Positions 52,672 through 64,000 of a DNA stretch of 64,000 nt are shown one piece after another. A program made the translations under genes and the position numbers. The notes under the pieces were generated by a model. The model saw only the letters and a list, made by a program, of their open reading frames with translations, was not told where the DNA came from and made no database searches. Origin of the DNA: Adiantum capillus-veneris (Eukaryota; Streptophyta; Polypodiopsida; Polypodiales; Pteridaceae); contig CM043965.1 of assembly GCA_014529385.2 (NCBI GenBank), forward strand, positions 59,864,433 through 59,928,432, in the 5' to 3' direction. Position 1 is the first letter of the stretch. Every line of letters begins with the position of its first letter.

Positions 52672-54022
52672 TGGGCTGTTTTTTGTAAATGCGAAGCGAG
52701 GGCATTTCTTCAGGTGTTGCATCTTGAAGGCATGTGACCCTATGTAGAACGCCAATACTAAAAACATAATTCGTGATGATATTGTTAGTCAATGGCTATT
52801 CAAAGGAAACATCGTACTTGGCACTGCCTTGGTTGACATGTATGCCAAATGTGGTGTACTTTTTGAAGCACAAAAAGTTCTTGAGGAGCTCTGCCTGTCC
52901 AAAATATTATGCCTTGGATTGCACTGAATGTGGGATATGCCAAACATGGGTGGAATCAGGAAGCTCTAGCGTGTTTTCAACTGATGTGAAATGAGCGCAT
53001 CTCTCCAGATGAGCAATCACGTATGCTTGCATCTTGAAGCCATCTGGCAATTTGGAAACACTAGGATGGACAAAAGAACTCAGGATGACATCGTAAGTCG
53101 GGCTGTTGAAAAAAATGTTATGATTGGCACTGCCTTGGTCACCATGTATGACAAATGTGGTAGGACCAAGAAGCCTTACCGGATGCGAAGCGATATCTCT
53201 CCAGATGCATCACCTAAGCTTTCTTGAAGGCCGCCAATATGGGCATCAAAATTTACATTGATATTGTTAGTCACGGGCTGTTGAAAAAAGAAGAAGTGCT
53301 TGGCATTGCCTAAAGTGCACACGAAGATTCTTTTATAAACAAAATCTTGTTTGCTCTGTCAGATTCTCCTCAAGAGCTTGTGTGTGCTCCATTACGGAAT
53401 ATGCTCCACAGGGACAAGGCCATAAAGCTATGGGCCGCTTACAACAAATACAAAGAGACGACATCTCTCCAAATGCAATTACGATGATGTTTTTAATCGA
53501 GAGATTTTGAAAAAAGAATTCATGTTTGAAAATGCCATGGTTGACATATACGCAAAATGTGGTTCACTTCAAAAAGCTCAAAAAAGTGCTCGACGAGTTT
53601 CCTGTCCACAATGTCGTCTCTTGTAATGCACTGATTGTGCAAGGGAAGAAGCTCTGGGCTGTTTTCAACGGATGCAATGCAAGGGCGTTTCTCCATATGT
53701 AATCACCTATGATTTCACCTTGAAAGCATGTAACACTTCGCAGGACTCCAATATGGGTGACAATGATATTGTTAGACAAGGGCTGTTGAAACAGAACGTC
53801 CTACTTGGCATGGCCTTGTATGCCAAGACAGATCATTGGATGTTTTTTTCATCTCATCCCATGGTGAGAAAGTTGTTTGTAAAGTAGAAAACAACAGACC
53901 TCATGCATCCCAAATGGCCACTCAATATTCCACAGGTCCTCCATGGCCATTGCAAATGAGTAGTGCTGACTCAAAGTCAGACAACAAGAATTCGCGATAA
54001 TATTGCTAATTGCGTATGTTGA
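52672..54022 (+). pseudogene. PPR pseudogene block, copy B of the duplicated segment
   Basis: Closely parallels 39603-40936, including GTALVDMYAKCGVLFEAQKVL, the stop after NALWIAL-like text, VDIYAKCGSLQKAQK, and the final SHPMVRKLF region. The match ends after GCGTATGTTGAT, where the two copies diverge. Confidence 0.78.
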
Positions 54023-54684
54023 TTCTATGATATATCCAACTCCATTATTGCAAGCAAGCTTTGATATAGAGTTAGAGTCTTGTCGTTGACATCATCATGA
54101 AAATCGATGAAGCTTTGTTGTTATGAAATAGCATTGTACTTGGATTGGTGCAAATACTCACAAATTGTTTTGATTTTCATTTTAACTGTAAAACATTCAA
54201 AGTAATAAATTTTTTTCATGCATCCTACTTAAATTTCAAACCTTCCGGATGTTATTATGTTTCATTGTAGTCAATGTATAAAGAAGCCTGGACACAACTC
54301 CTATGCAATTATAGACACAAGATATCTGATTGTGTGGTGAGTAAGAACTACCACATTTTACTCTTGATCACTGAGAACGCAGTGAAATGAACACATTGAA
54401 AATTGCATGTTGCCGTGGGAATGGCACGTTCCCTCGTATTATAAAAATTGGGGAGGATTGTGCAAACTCCTACATGCAAGGAGACTTACATGTTTTTTTT
54501 CTTCCAATGGGAATGACATCTAAAAGTGAACATATTTCAAATTATCCATTTCATCAGTTTATATAAATTTTAACTCTTCTTATTGCTCTTTTGCGAGGTA
54601 CACGGCTCAAAATTTCACGACCTTAACATATTGGAGACGGTACAAATTAAGAGAAGAAAACTTGCTTTGATGAAAGATAACAAG

Positions 54685-54715
<31 letters not shown>

Positions 54716-54971
54716 TCTCTCTCTCCCGTATCTCTCTCCATCCATTTTCTTCTCAACGGATATATACTCTTGTTGAATCTTCAAATGACACAGCCACACT
54801 CACACAAATGACAAGAATGCACATAATAGATCGATATTTAATCAAAGAATCAATACGATAAAAAATCTAGGGACATGTTTAGCCATATCAAAATTGGGAC
54901 ACGAAGATCATGGTGTTGTAAACACAGGATTATGTCAACTTAAGGTAATAGGATTTGTGGAAAACAAAGCA

Positions 54972-55034
<63 letters not shown>

Positions 55035-55300
55035 CATCTATCGAAGATTTTCTCTTCTAGGTTCTTGTTTTATGACTCTCCGACTCAATTCAGTTCAATA
55101 CAAATGTAGCTAACGAAGCACTGTTGTTCTTTTCTTATGAAAGGCCGTATGAAACACCTCAATATTTTTCTAATGGTTCATGTCCAAAATCCTTCTCCTA
55201 AAGTCAACGTGAGTTTTCTTTATGCATCTATGTATTTACAATCATAACATCCAAGGAAATAGCTTATTGAGCTGCACATGTATGGAGTCATGGAGATGGA
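54023..55300. other. AT-rich intergenic DNA with two (CT)n arrays
   Basis: No recognised gene. (CT)n at about 54686-54724 and 54977-55031. Open frames here are driven by the repeats or by chance. Confidence 0.4.
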
Positions 55301-56012
55301 TCTCCTTGGGCTTTTGCTTTATTCTTAACTACACATTTTGTTGTTCAAGTGTCTGTTACATTTGTGTGGCGTGTGGGTAGTCTTGATGTGAACCGTTTTT
55401 CCTATACACATTGTTTAGTCTATTGTTGGCTAGGGGTTTTCCCTTGTGTAACCACATATAGATGCTACATGCATATGTAGTAGTATGTTGTACTTTGGGA
55501 TACTTATACGTCTATCTCACACTCTTGTATTGCTACTCATAATGAAGAAAGAGAGGTTCCAACTATCGAGCTTCTTGCTATGTGTTGATCTACAAGGGTG
55601 TGCATGCATATGCGTTTATGGAACTTCCCTCTCTTCGGGTAAGGTTTTGTAAGCAGTGTGGTGGTGGGAAAGCTAGTCATTAGTTTGCTCACCATGGGAG
55701 CTCTGTGTGTTTGTTTTGCTCAACCAAGGACTCCAATTGAAGCCAGAAACAAGACCTATACATCCATCAATAGTCTCAAACACTTTTAAGACTTTGTTGT
55801 AATAGCATTTGTAGATCTGCACCTTTTGTAGTATAGATTTTGTTGAGAGCATATTTCTTAACTAGAGTTTGGTCTTTGATGCTATTGATAGCAACAAATG
55901 ACATGTTTTCATGCTTGAAGTTGAGGATAAGCTTGATGGGAAAAATTATTCAATGTGGTCTTAGATGATGAAATATGTAATGGTTGCAAAGCAACGATTG
56001 GACATTGTGTAA
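55301..56012 (+). pseudogene. Ty1/copia remnant: possible LTR and gag scrap
   Basis: KLDGKNYSMWS followed by a stop and MMKYVMVAKQRLDIV (55929-56010) is the start of a copia gag (the conserved LDG.NY..W...M motif). Upstream, 55430-55560 resembles a copia LTR end (TCTTGTATTGCTACTCATAATGAAGA-type phrase), but no repeat partner was found. Only the gag motif is firm. Confidence 0.5.
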
Positions 56013-56532
56013 GATGTAGACAAGACATCTAATAGTTCTACTTCTCGTGTTACATGCGTAAGCAGGTCTTCAGTTTTTGTTTCTCCACCTCCTCTACTTA
56101 CACAAGAATAACTTAGCCCAAGCATTTGATTGCTCTATTTGTGAGGCGGTATATTGTCCCACACATATGTTGGGTGAGCCCAACTTGGGTGATCACATTT
56201 GGTGTGAACTCTTTGTAATGCCTTTACACTAGTCTTGTAATTGGACACTTAAGCGTCGTGAGACACTAAAGTGTTCTTCTTTCCTACCAAGCTTTGGAAA
56301 TTTATTTGTCAAGCTAGAAAGAATTTTTTAACACCGTTCTTCTACCATAGATTGGTTATGAGGGAAAGAAAACACTGGATTTTTCTCCATGTCAAAATAC
56401 AATCCCTACAGAGAGAATTAAGTTCTAAGTCATGAATTTTAGTAATATTTCAAGCTGTTTTGCAAAAAAAATCATAAAATTCTTATATATTTTTGTAGAG
56501 ATGGTTTTTTTTATGTTTATAAAAGCCATGTG
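56013..56532. other. Intergenic DNA, no gene recognised
   Basis: AT-rich, no known domain in any frame. It ends at the TTAG duplication of the next element. Confidence 0.4.
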
Positions 56533-56536
56533 TTAG

Positions 56537-57875
56537 CACTAGAATGGTAACCTAATAGGACATAAAAGTGTCCTTTCAGGGTTTTGGGAAAAAATTCCAA
56601 AACCATATTAGATCCACTCATTTTGAAAACTTCTTTCATGAGCTTATAGTTCAATAACTACTACATATGGAAAAAATGAGAAACTTGTATTTTTTCTCAT
56701 CCCTTGGTCACTACAAGCCTCTAAAGTTGATGGACCAGTGCATTTTGCCCAAAACAACAATTTCTTACGGTTGATTGCATGTAAATAAGAGTGGGGATTT
56801 TTGTAGGACATGAGATAAAATGCCCCGTTAACTTCAATGGGTTGGTGACCAAAACATATGGTTGCTCTTACCTCACTAGTTTTTTTTTGGGCAAAAAAAA
56901 TAGGTACAAAAAAGTTGCATTTTTGCCATTCTGCGGACCTATCATCAAAGTTTCTATAGTCACGCTCAATACAGATACTATATACATGTTTTCTTAGTTC
57001 CCTTTGGGCCTTTGGATTCAAAAGGAGCCATGGAGCATGTCAAAAGGATAATGGATCTCTTACAATTGGAACCTTGGGGGCAATGATAAAGTGCTAAATA
57101 CAGTAAACATGAAAAAACTGGGTTTAGCATTATGACCTCTAGAAACCCATAGAAACTACTCAATATCTAGCCAAGTTTGTAGTCTATGATTAGATATGGT
57201 TACTACCTACAAAATACACACAATTGGCCTAAGAAACTAGCAATATTGAGAAAGTTATACTTGCTACTCTAAAATGTATCATATTCTTCAACAATCAAAA
57301 AACTCAACCATCATCATATACTATGCTATATAGCATATTAGGTCCCCCAAAACTCAAGGAAGATTAGCTTTATGTTATATATTATACTTACACAATCAAA
57401 ATTGAATTTGGATATCAAGAAAGTCCCAAAAAAAATCATAAAAGTGCTAATTTTGGCCAAAAAACAGGATTATGCAATTCTTGTAAATTGGTCATAACTT
57501 TCAATTTTAACACTTAGGTCTCCCTACAAGCATCAAAACATGTTGAGAACTATGAAGGCCTAACATCTAGCCATCTAAACCTCACAAACATGAAGTTTAG
57601 AGTGGTATAGTTGCCAAAATTTGAAAAAAAGCCAAAAACAGGACCCGTTTTTTCACACAGTTTAGGTTCAAAAATGTTGTGCAAGAGTAACGTTAATGGT
57701 GAGATTGATACTCCAAAAAAAATGCTAAGTTTTTTTCAGCTCATAAGGCAACTTTGTGGATATATAGCACCTAGAAATCCATTCTCATACTCTTCAAATA
57801 ATTCAAGCAAAATGGTCACTTAACAGGACACAAAAGTGTCCAAGGACATAAAAGTGTCCTGTTAGCATTCTAGTG
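56537..57875. mobile_element. Novel TIR element, copy B, 1,339 bp, TTAG target duplication
   Basis: Second copy of the element at 48182-49468. Begins CACTAGAATGGTAACC, ends AGCATTCTAGTG, flanked by TTAG (56533-56536 and 57876-57879). Internal sequence closely matches copy A (for example GGACCCGTTTTTTCACACAG near the right side). Compared with copy A it has an extra ~35 bp near the left end with GGACATAAAAGTGTCC, and a doubled palindrome GGACACAAAAGTGTCC / GGACATAAAAGTGTCC at the right. A minus-strand 125-codon frame (57021-56644) has no recognised domain and is broken in copy A. Confidence 0.85.
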
Positions 57876-57879
57876 TTAG

Positions 57880-58950
57880 TACTTAGTATTACAAAACAAT
57901 AGAATGCCCTTCAAAGACTATTTCCAAGTCACACGCAAGTTATGGACATAATTCTATACTTGAGCACGTGCTGAATAAAAGCATAATTTTGGTCTTCCAA
58001 AGGTCCCCTCATAGAATTGGGTCTATTCTAGTGCAATTTGACAACTACAAATGACTTTATATTTTGAAACCAAGAAACTATGTATTTTTTTGGCTTAGTA
58101 ACTCAGTTAAATCTCGTTGAGTCTTACCACACCGAGCGAGTTTTTCCAAGCAAAGATAAACCCAAGCAAGTGTTTGTACGCAATATAGTGAATTTTATCA
58201 TCAACAAAATATTTATTGTTTGTTATATATTGATGCACTACAACAAAAAGAGTTTTCAATGGATAGACTACCTCCTAAATTCCAAAAGATCAAAGTTTAC
58301 TTTTAAAAAAAGTAGCACAATATTTGAAAATATTATTGGCTCAATCTCTATTTATCTAGCTGTAATCTCCTTTGCCTCTACTCTTCTTTGTCTTGGATTT
58401 TTCTCGCTTGGACTTCACATGTTTGAACATGAAGTAAGATTGATAGACTAATAAGAGCTTTAGACTTTTATTCAATGCTGAAGTCATCCTATGTTTCTTT
58501 TTGTGAGGTAAGTGTTCCCTTGTCTAGTACTTTGGTTCTTGATTGTCATTTATAATTGAGAGCATGTGCATCCTTCCTCATCTTAGTCACATCATTTTGA
58601 TAGCAATTTATTGCACCTCATTAGTTCATTTATACACCAATCGTCCCTTCCATGTCGTCATGCCCTACCCATACTACAACATTGTGATCTTTATACAAGG
58701 GCACCCTTTTTACACGACCCATGTCCGACAAACACCATTGTATATGAAATTATTTTTGTTACAATAAAATCATTTTTTTCTTTAATTGACCAATATATGC
58801 CTTTTTTAATCAATTTACAAAAACAACAATCAATATTAATAGAGTTCTATCCCTAAATGTTTTTAGAAAGACATCAATATAATTGAATTAAGTTAGTTGG
58901 AAACAAATAAAATATTGAGGATCTTTTTACCATACAATGTGACAACTGCA
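57880..58950. other. AT-rich intergenic DNA, no supported gene
   Basis: A 123-codon plus-strand frame (58080-58451) and smaller frames have no recognised domain or codon pattern. I treat them as chance in AT-rich DNA. Confidence 0.35.
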
Positions 58951-59367
58951 AAGCTTCAATTGAACAACTTCTTTCATAAAAATTGAAGATGCTGCTCCTT
59001 TTCATTTTGAATCATTGTTTGAAAAATATGGCAGATGTCAGGAAGGTCATAGCATCCACCACACAATGGGCACATCATCATCGGAATATGCTTTACATCT
59101 TTGGTCATGCGGAATATTCATGCGGCCACCAATTATAAGAGTATATTTGGCTCCAATCTATGAAGATCAAAGCCATGTCATACCCTAAAAGGTGGTACTA
59201 GAGCCTTCTTTAAATCTGGAAAGATAGTTTCAACAAGAGCGAAGGTCGCTGCAGTCACTTTGCATACTAATTTGTTCGCAACAAACTCAATCTGTTTTGA
59301 GCTTGTGTCTGCTCGAGATAAGGTGGTATCCATCAGAAAGAACAATGCTAAGTGAGAGAAGATGCTT

Positions 59368-59372
<5 letters not shown>

Positions 59373-59446
<74 letters not shown>
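59373..59446. repeat. (CT)n microsatellite, ~37 units
   Basis: Uninterrupted CT array, the longest in the window. Confidence 0.97.
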
Positions 59447-59450
<4 letters not shown>

Positions 59451-59690
59451 GAGAAACAATATCACTATCATTGGCAAAAAATTCATTAAAAACGAGGCCT
59501 TAAGTGTATTTTTAAGGGCCAAACGCAAAAGTTCCAGGCTAGTTTTGAGGGTGGCATTGAAGGAAACTGGCTAAATTTAGAGGATTTTAGTGTAAAATTC
59601 GGTAAATATTTATTCTTTTTTGTTAAGATATTCAATGTTCTTTTTTCCATTGGTTCTCACAAAAGATTTTGGTGAACACTTCCTTGCAGG

Positions 59691-59695
<5 letters not shown>

Positions 59696-59749
<54 letters not shown>
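59696..59749. repeat. (CT)n microsatellite, ~27 units
   Basis: Uninterrupted CT array 250 bp from the previous one. Confidence 0.97.
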
Positions 59750-59755
<6 letters not shown>

Positions 59756-60819
59756 TAGTCAAGAGGATAGAGCATCCTTGGAACACCATTACTTTTCAAG
59801 TCATAACTATTTCAGTATTCATGCCTCCACTTACAATTTTAATTGGTATGGATCTTCCAATCATTCAAATTGTCTTTCTAGAAAGTGGATATTTACAGCA
59901 GACTCCATCAATGCTGATGACTAACAAGTCGTACGGATATGGCACATAAAAAAGAAGCTAAACTATAAACTATCAGATAATGGCTAGACCTAAAACATCA
60001 GTCAACAGGCAGCATGGACATGTTCTTCCCCCCAACACAACAATTTAAGTCTTCCTGGTGAAAACTGGCTTAGACAAAGTAGAAAACCCCATCAAACCAG
60101 ACTTTAGCGTGGTTAATAATCGAGCCACTTGCATGACAGTGAGACAAGCCCTAAAATTGTCCTTTGTATGTACATCATTCCTCACAATTGCATTGGTATG
60201 ATCACACACTTTTGGAGGTGCATTTGCTTCATAGAGCCAGGTACGTCTATGACATTGAGTTTGTCCTACTTCATAACATCTTTAACAAGCCAATCCAAGG
60301 CATCAGATGAGATAGCATAGAGCAAAGGAGAAAGTAGGCACCCTTGTCTTACGGATTTATGCAATGGAACAACATCTGTAAGAGTACCATTAGCCGGAAT
60401 TCTAGCTGACGCATTCCCAGAAAGAATGTGAAAAAGAATCTGTCCAAACCCATATCATATAGACTTTGAAGTATGAAATCCCATTCAATTCTATCATAGG
60501 ACTTATCATACGCTCTGTGGCCGATTGTTTGTGAGAAGATCTTTTGGAAGAGAGTTTTTTGTAATTTTGTAGTGTAGTGATTGGCATCATATCGAATAAG
60601 CAATGAGTTATTCTGCTCTTTGAATTTTGTACGTTGGTGCTAGTACTACTACTTGTAGTCAGCTGAAATATTGGTGGATACAAGAATCATATCATATTAG
60701 TGCAAGCTGTTGCTCATGCCTCTTGCCTTTTCCCAATATCGGATGACCAATTAGCTCTTGCTTGCTAATTGCACTTGCATGATTTACTACTTGACTTTTG
60801 CCGTCCAATGCTCTGCTGT

Positions 60820-61020
60820 ATCGCTTCTTGCTACAGTATGCTATAGTATGGGGTATGGGGTATTGTACAGTATGGGGTATTGTATAGTATGGGGAATGGG
60901 GTATTGTACAACGTACTGTACAATACCCCATATCCAATATTGTATCGCTTCTTGCTACAATATGCTACAGTATGGGGTATGGGGTATGCCCATCCAGTTG
61001 TTTCGCTTCTTGCTAACGTA
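60820..61020. repeat. TATGGGG-rich repeats with 15 bp perfect hairpin
   Basis: GCTTCTTGCTACA.TATGCTA followed by TATGGGGTATGGGGTAT occurs at about 60823-60862 and 60948-60990, with a partial third GCTTCTTGCTA at 61004. Between 60847 and 60901 five runs of GGGG occur. ATGGGGTATTGTACA (60896-60910) pairs perfectly with 60917-60931 around a 6 nt loop. Confidence 0.85.
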
Positions 61021-61059
61021 TGCACTTAGCATATCCTTGAGCACGGTTTACTAACGTAT

Positions 61060-63104
61060 GTGCTTAGCATATCCTTTAGTACTAAATAAAATTCTTGTAA
61101 GCTGCCCATCCAACGCGGATGAATAGCGGTAGTAAGAGTGAGGTGCTTTCCTCCAACCACTTATAATAGACAGTCTTCCATGACAGATGATAAACTATGA
61201 CTCACCAAGTGAGGTTCCAACCATATACTGGATATGGAGGGGAGACAACCAACTAGGCTAAAAGAGGATTGGAGTTTAGAACATCCAATCACAAACACAG
61301 ATACTGCACCATTATCTTGTATGGTGGGTGTAAACTCATAGTAAATCTGCAAATGAAATTGCACTAGCAGTGCAAAAGGGTGCAAAAAGAATAAAGTCCA
61401 TGAATTTGCATGCCACTTCAAATAAATCTGTGTTAAACACTACGGCCCATAACACCTAGTATGCATGCATTTAACACAAACATATTCAAACCGCAATTCC
61501 ATGCCGATACTTTCCACGGTACGTACGTGAAAGGCTTGCAACAAAAGTTGAACCATAATAGAATATGACAACCCAGTCATACCTAGGTACCAACCATGAG
61601 ACATTCTCAGTAACATAGCATACTTGGCTATATGTAGAAACAACCCTCTGTTAAGGTGGTTTCACAGCACTTGTAATAATAACAAGTCTGTACATAGTAC
61701 CCGAGAATTTTTGGCCACCGAAATTGTTCCTGATACTGTGTTCCCAAAATGGTCTAACGAACGGATGCGACCAGCACCTAGTGACTTCGTCGCAACACAT
61801 CATTAGGAATTGAGCGCCAGTGTCAGTCTTAGAGACTCATATTCGCCACATGTGGAATATGTCTCAAATAAGGATGTCAGGAAAAGTGACATCCATCAAG
61901 TACGAGCTGTACTTATGTGTGGAGGTAACTGCAAACACTCCATGACAAGAGTGAGAGGGACCCTCATTATCATGCTCCACACTGGCTAAACTGAACTCCT
62001 TGAGTTTCTAGAACATGTTGTATCCCATGTGACAACACGTGCCAAATCGAACTCGACAAGTGGTTCATAACATCATAATGTATATTGGACACTATGGCCC
62101 AAAATACTTTGTTCCGACATGCCCTTGGCATGTCTCGGAAATATGCAAGCGTATTTATACGACTTGAAAAAAAAACTAAGCAAAGCATACTAAAACATGG
62201 ATTAACACCAAATCAATAGATGTGTACCTGGAGATTGAACGTAATGGTCACTTACCCGACAATCCAAACCCTTTGGTTAGAATCTACGTATTCAAACCCC
62301 TTAGCAAGACCCTTGATAGAAAGTGCTTAACTAGAAGGTAACGATAACTAACATAGCCGACCGCGTACAAAAATGATTGGAATTAGCTAGAAAAGTTGAT
62401 GTGTCCACTACTGCATGGTAGATTGCGGACTTCTTTCCTTGAAAGTATAATAGGAATAGATCAAACTATGATCCTCAATGCCTATGGGGTGATTTAGTAA
62501 TCACCCGCTAGGTCTTACCCCCAAAACTGTACTTCCATAGACACTCGTAGTGCTATAGAGAGAGTAGGGTATCAACACAAGTAAAATGCCTAGCTCTTAT
62601 GGACAACCATGTTGTTTGAAATTCTTGCTGCATCTATATGACCTGTTATAGATCAACCTATGGGAGTGTAAGTTTATCAAAAACTTAGCTCAATCGTCGC
62701 ACCAAAACATGTAGTGCTTACGAAATACCCATATGTAATGGCAAGACTCTTGCTTGTCCATTAACATCGATTGGGAGTCCACGGGGTAGATCTGTTCAAG
62801 TTGGAGAACAATCACCCAAGGAATGTCAACAGTTGGGTCTTACCTGAGATCTGACAATGACTCTTAGCCAGCATGTGTTGCTCATAGCCCTTATGGCAAT
62901 TAGTGTTCAATCGACAAAACAATGAAGACTAATTTAGATGGAATCTTGCCCAATTTCTAGCTAAGAGTTAGAGCATCGTGGCTCAGGCTGACTCCCAAAC
63001 AAAACATGTTCAAAAGCTTCTTAGAAAGTTTTCATTATTCTTTGAGAGAAATAAGAAAAAGAGAGAAGGAGAGCATGCGGGGCTGGGGAACTTTCCTTAA
63101 ACTA
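61060..63104. other. Intergenic DNA, no gene recognised
   Basis: Scanned on both strands. Frames are short and show no known domain. No RNA gene or clear element end found. Confidence 0.4.
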
Positions 63105-63182
63105 TTATGACGTGTATAAATGGTGCCCATGCTCGTGTGCATCTTATGACGTGTATAAATGGTGCCCATGCTCGTGTGCATC
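63105..63182. repeat. 39 bp tandem duplication containing TATAAAT
   Basis: TTATGACGTGTATAAATGGT then GCCCATGCTCGTGTGCATC, twice in a row with no differences (63105-63143, 63144-63182). Confidence 0.95.
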
Positions 63183-63381
63183 TTATGCCTAGCGTGTAGC
63201 TTATTCTATAAACATGCAACAATCTGCCTGAATGACGCTCTCATCGAGAGAGGTAACAAAAATTACATCCATACGCACCTACCTTGTAGGGGTCGTGACT
63301 GTATGAGGAGGACTTAAATATGGCACTTTTCCTGTGAATTAAGTCCGAAATTTAGGTTCTTTTTAGTGTGGTTGTGCATTG

Positions 63382-63720
63382 TCAGCAACCACAAAGCATG
63401 TTTAAACAATATAGAACTTTTCTTGTCCTTGACAGAGTGTTTGGTGTTATAGCAGAAGCGTAATCTATGAGGCAGTGGACTTCAGTCCAACTGGCCAACA
63501 TGCCTTGCATGTGAAATTGTAAGCCCTTGGCTACCTGGACGGCCTCAAGCGTGAGAGCCGAAACCATAAGTGCCTTGCACAGTCTGCATTGGTAGTGAGG
63601 CATCATAACGTGATGTCGCCACACATAAAATGGGAGAAAATATCTAATCATAACTGCTCCCCAAATTGGCACGCCAATGCCCTTGATGCCAAGTCAATAG
63701 GCAGTATCGTGGCAGGCGTG
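63382..63720 (-). pseudogene. Possible RNase H-like fragment of a LINE
   Basis: The minus-strand frame reads CKALMVSALTLEAVQVAKGL followed by VHCLIDYASAI, loosely like the plant RVT_3 RNase H pattern (AE..AL..ai..A.. then a later acidic/hydrophobic strand). The match is weak and catalytic acids are not clear. It could be chance. Confidence 0.25.
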
Positions 63721-64000
63721 AGAATCCTTGCTTCATGTGAAATTGTCAAAGCACTTTGCTTTACGCGACAGACATCATGTTCCAAAGTAAACATGAAAAC
63801 ATGGAAAACAAAAAAATTTACAATTTGGGTAACCTGGCTATCCCGTTGTAACCAGTCATCTTGAAATTTTGATGGAGAAAAACGTGGGAAAACTCCATAC
63901 AAAATACCTAAAGTGAAGTCGTGCTTCACATAAATACATCTATCCTCATTTCCAACAAATTCTATTCTTGACAGATTCCATAGCAAAGAGAGTCAACCTT

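Larger units (their letters stand above)
58951..60603 (-). pseudogene. LINE ORF2 remnant, minus strand
   Basis: Reverse-transcriptase pieces of a non-LTR retrotransposon. Reading from 60603 downward: AYDKSYDRIEWDFILQSLYD (the AFD..W.F motif), then after a frameshift near 60425 SVRQGCLLSPLLYAISSDAL (the RQGCPLSPLLF motif, about 60290-60360). About 1.1 kb further on the same strand, near 59070, CPLCGGCYDLPDICHIF resembles the C-terminal zinc finger (zf-RVT) of plant LINEs. Spacing fits one decayed ORF2. Long (CT)n arrays at 59373-59446 and 59696-59749 lie within it. Many stops and shifts. Confidence 0.6.

Noticed and set aside
56644-57021. 125-codon minus-strand frame in TIR element copy B
   Set aside because: Copy A does not keep it open, and it matches no transposase motif.
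58080-58451. 123-codon plus-strand frame with a hydrophobic C-terminal half
   Set aside because: AT-rich chance composition, no domain, no neighbour or promoter support.
60841-60985. TATGGGG repeats as an interstitial telomere
   Set aside because: Plant telomere repeats are TTTAGGG; the unit and spacing here do not match.

Overview
The window reads as nuclear DNA of a land plant with a large, repeat-dense genome. The evidence is plant-type LTR retrotransposons with an initiator-Met tRNA primer site, a plant CACTA (En/Spm) element, GT-AG introns, long (CT)n and (CA)n arrays, and many decayed plant pentatricopeptide (PPR) fragments. The PPR phrasing (DMYAKCG, NALI.GYAQ, ITYA.ILKACG) and the abundance of such debris suggest a fern or other seed-free plant. 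That placement is inference; no marker gene proves it. I see no rRNA, tRNA or CRISPR. Only the kinase at 2785-4233 looks like a possibly working host gene, and it carries one in-frame stop.

Layout. 1-1124: C-terminal half of a broken hAT transposase. 1457-2367 (-): unfamiliar coiled-coil plus RING-like protein, one frameshift. 2785-4233 (-): divergent protein kinase. 4347-5690: tandem array of ~175 bp units. 5690-7061 (-): decayed LTR element (gag, zinc knuckle, possible LTR promoter). 7065-9740: gene-poor repeats. 9747-10872: scrambled Ty3/gypsy fragments on both strands. 12569-12872: two exons of a METTL22-like lysine methyltransferase. 12890-14196: simple repeats and a 158 bp duplication. 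14221-14784: LINE ORF2 C-terminus.

15014-23037 is a complete CACTA transposon: 12 bp inverted ends CACTACAAGAGG, 3 bp target duplication GTA, a six-exon TNP2-type transposase, a three-exon TNP1/Ptta-like gene, both with a few stops, and an apparently captured heavy-metal-associated (HMA) gene fragment.

23340-54022 is a field of PPR pseudogenes invaded by nested elements. hAT-1 (23619-33254, TSD CTAGGAAG) sits in PPR sequence and itself holds a Ty3/gypsy chromovirus (24075-32981, TSD GCATT). hAT-2 is at 34578-35468. A gag-protease LTR element without polymerase is at 36105-39602. A second, older chromovirus copy (41295-51485, TSD GAAGT) contains a ~1.3 kb DNA element (48182-49468) with ends CACTAGAATGG and a TTAA target duplication; a second copy lies at 56537-57875. 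A ~1.3 kb PPR block is present twice (39603-40936 and 52672-54022).

54030-64000 is mostly AT-rich intergenic DNA with a copia gag scrap, a decayed LINE on the minus strand, long (CT)n arrays, a G-run/hairpin block at 60841-60985 and a 39 bp tandem duplication at 63105-63182.

Most of what can be named is mobile DNA at different stages of decay. Comparing copies inside the window gives relative ages, empty sites and lost catalytic residues without any outside data.
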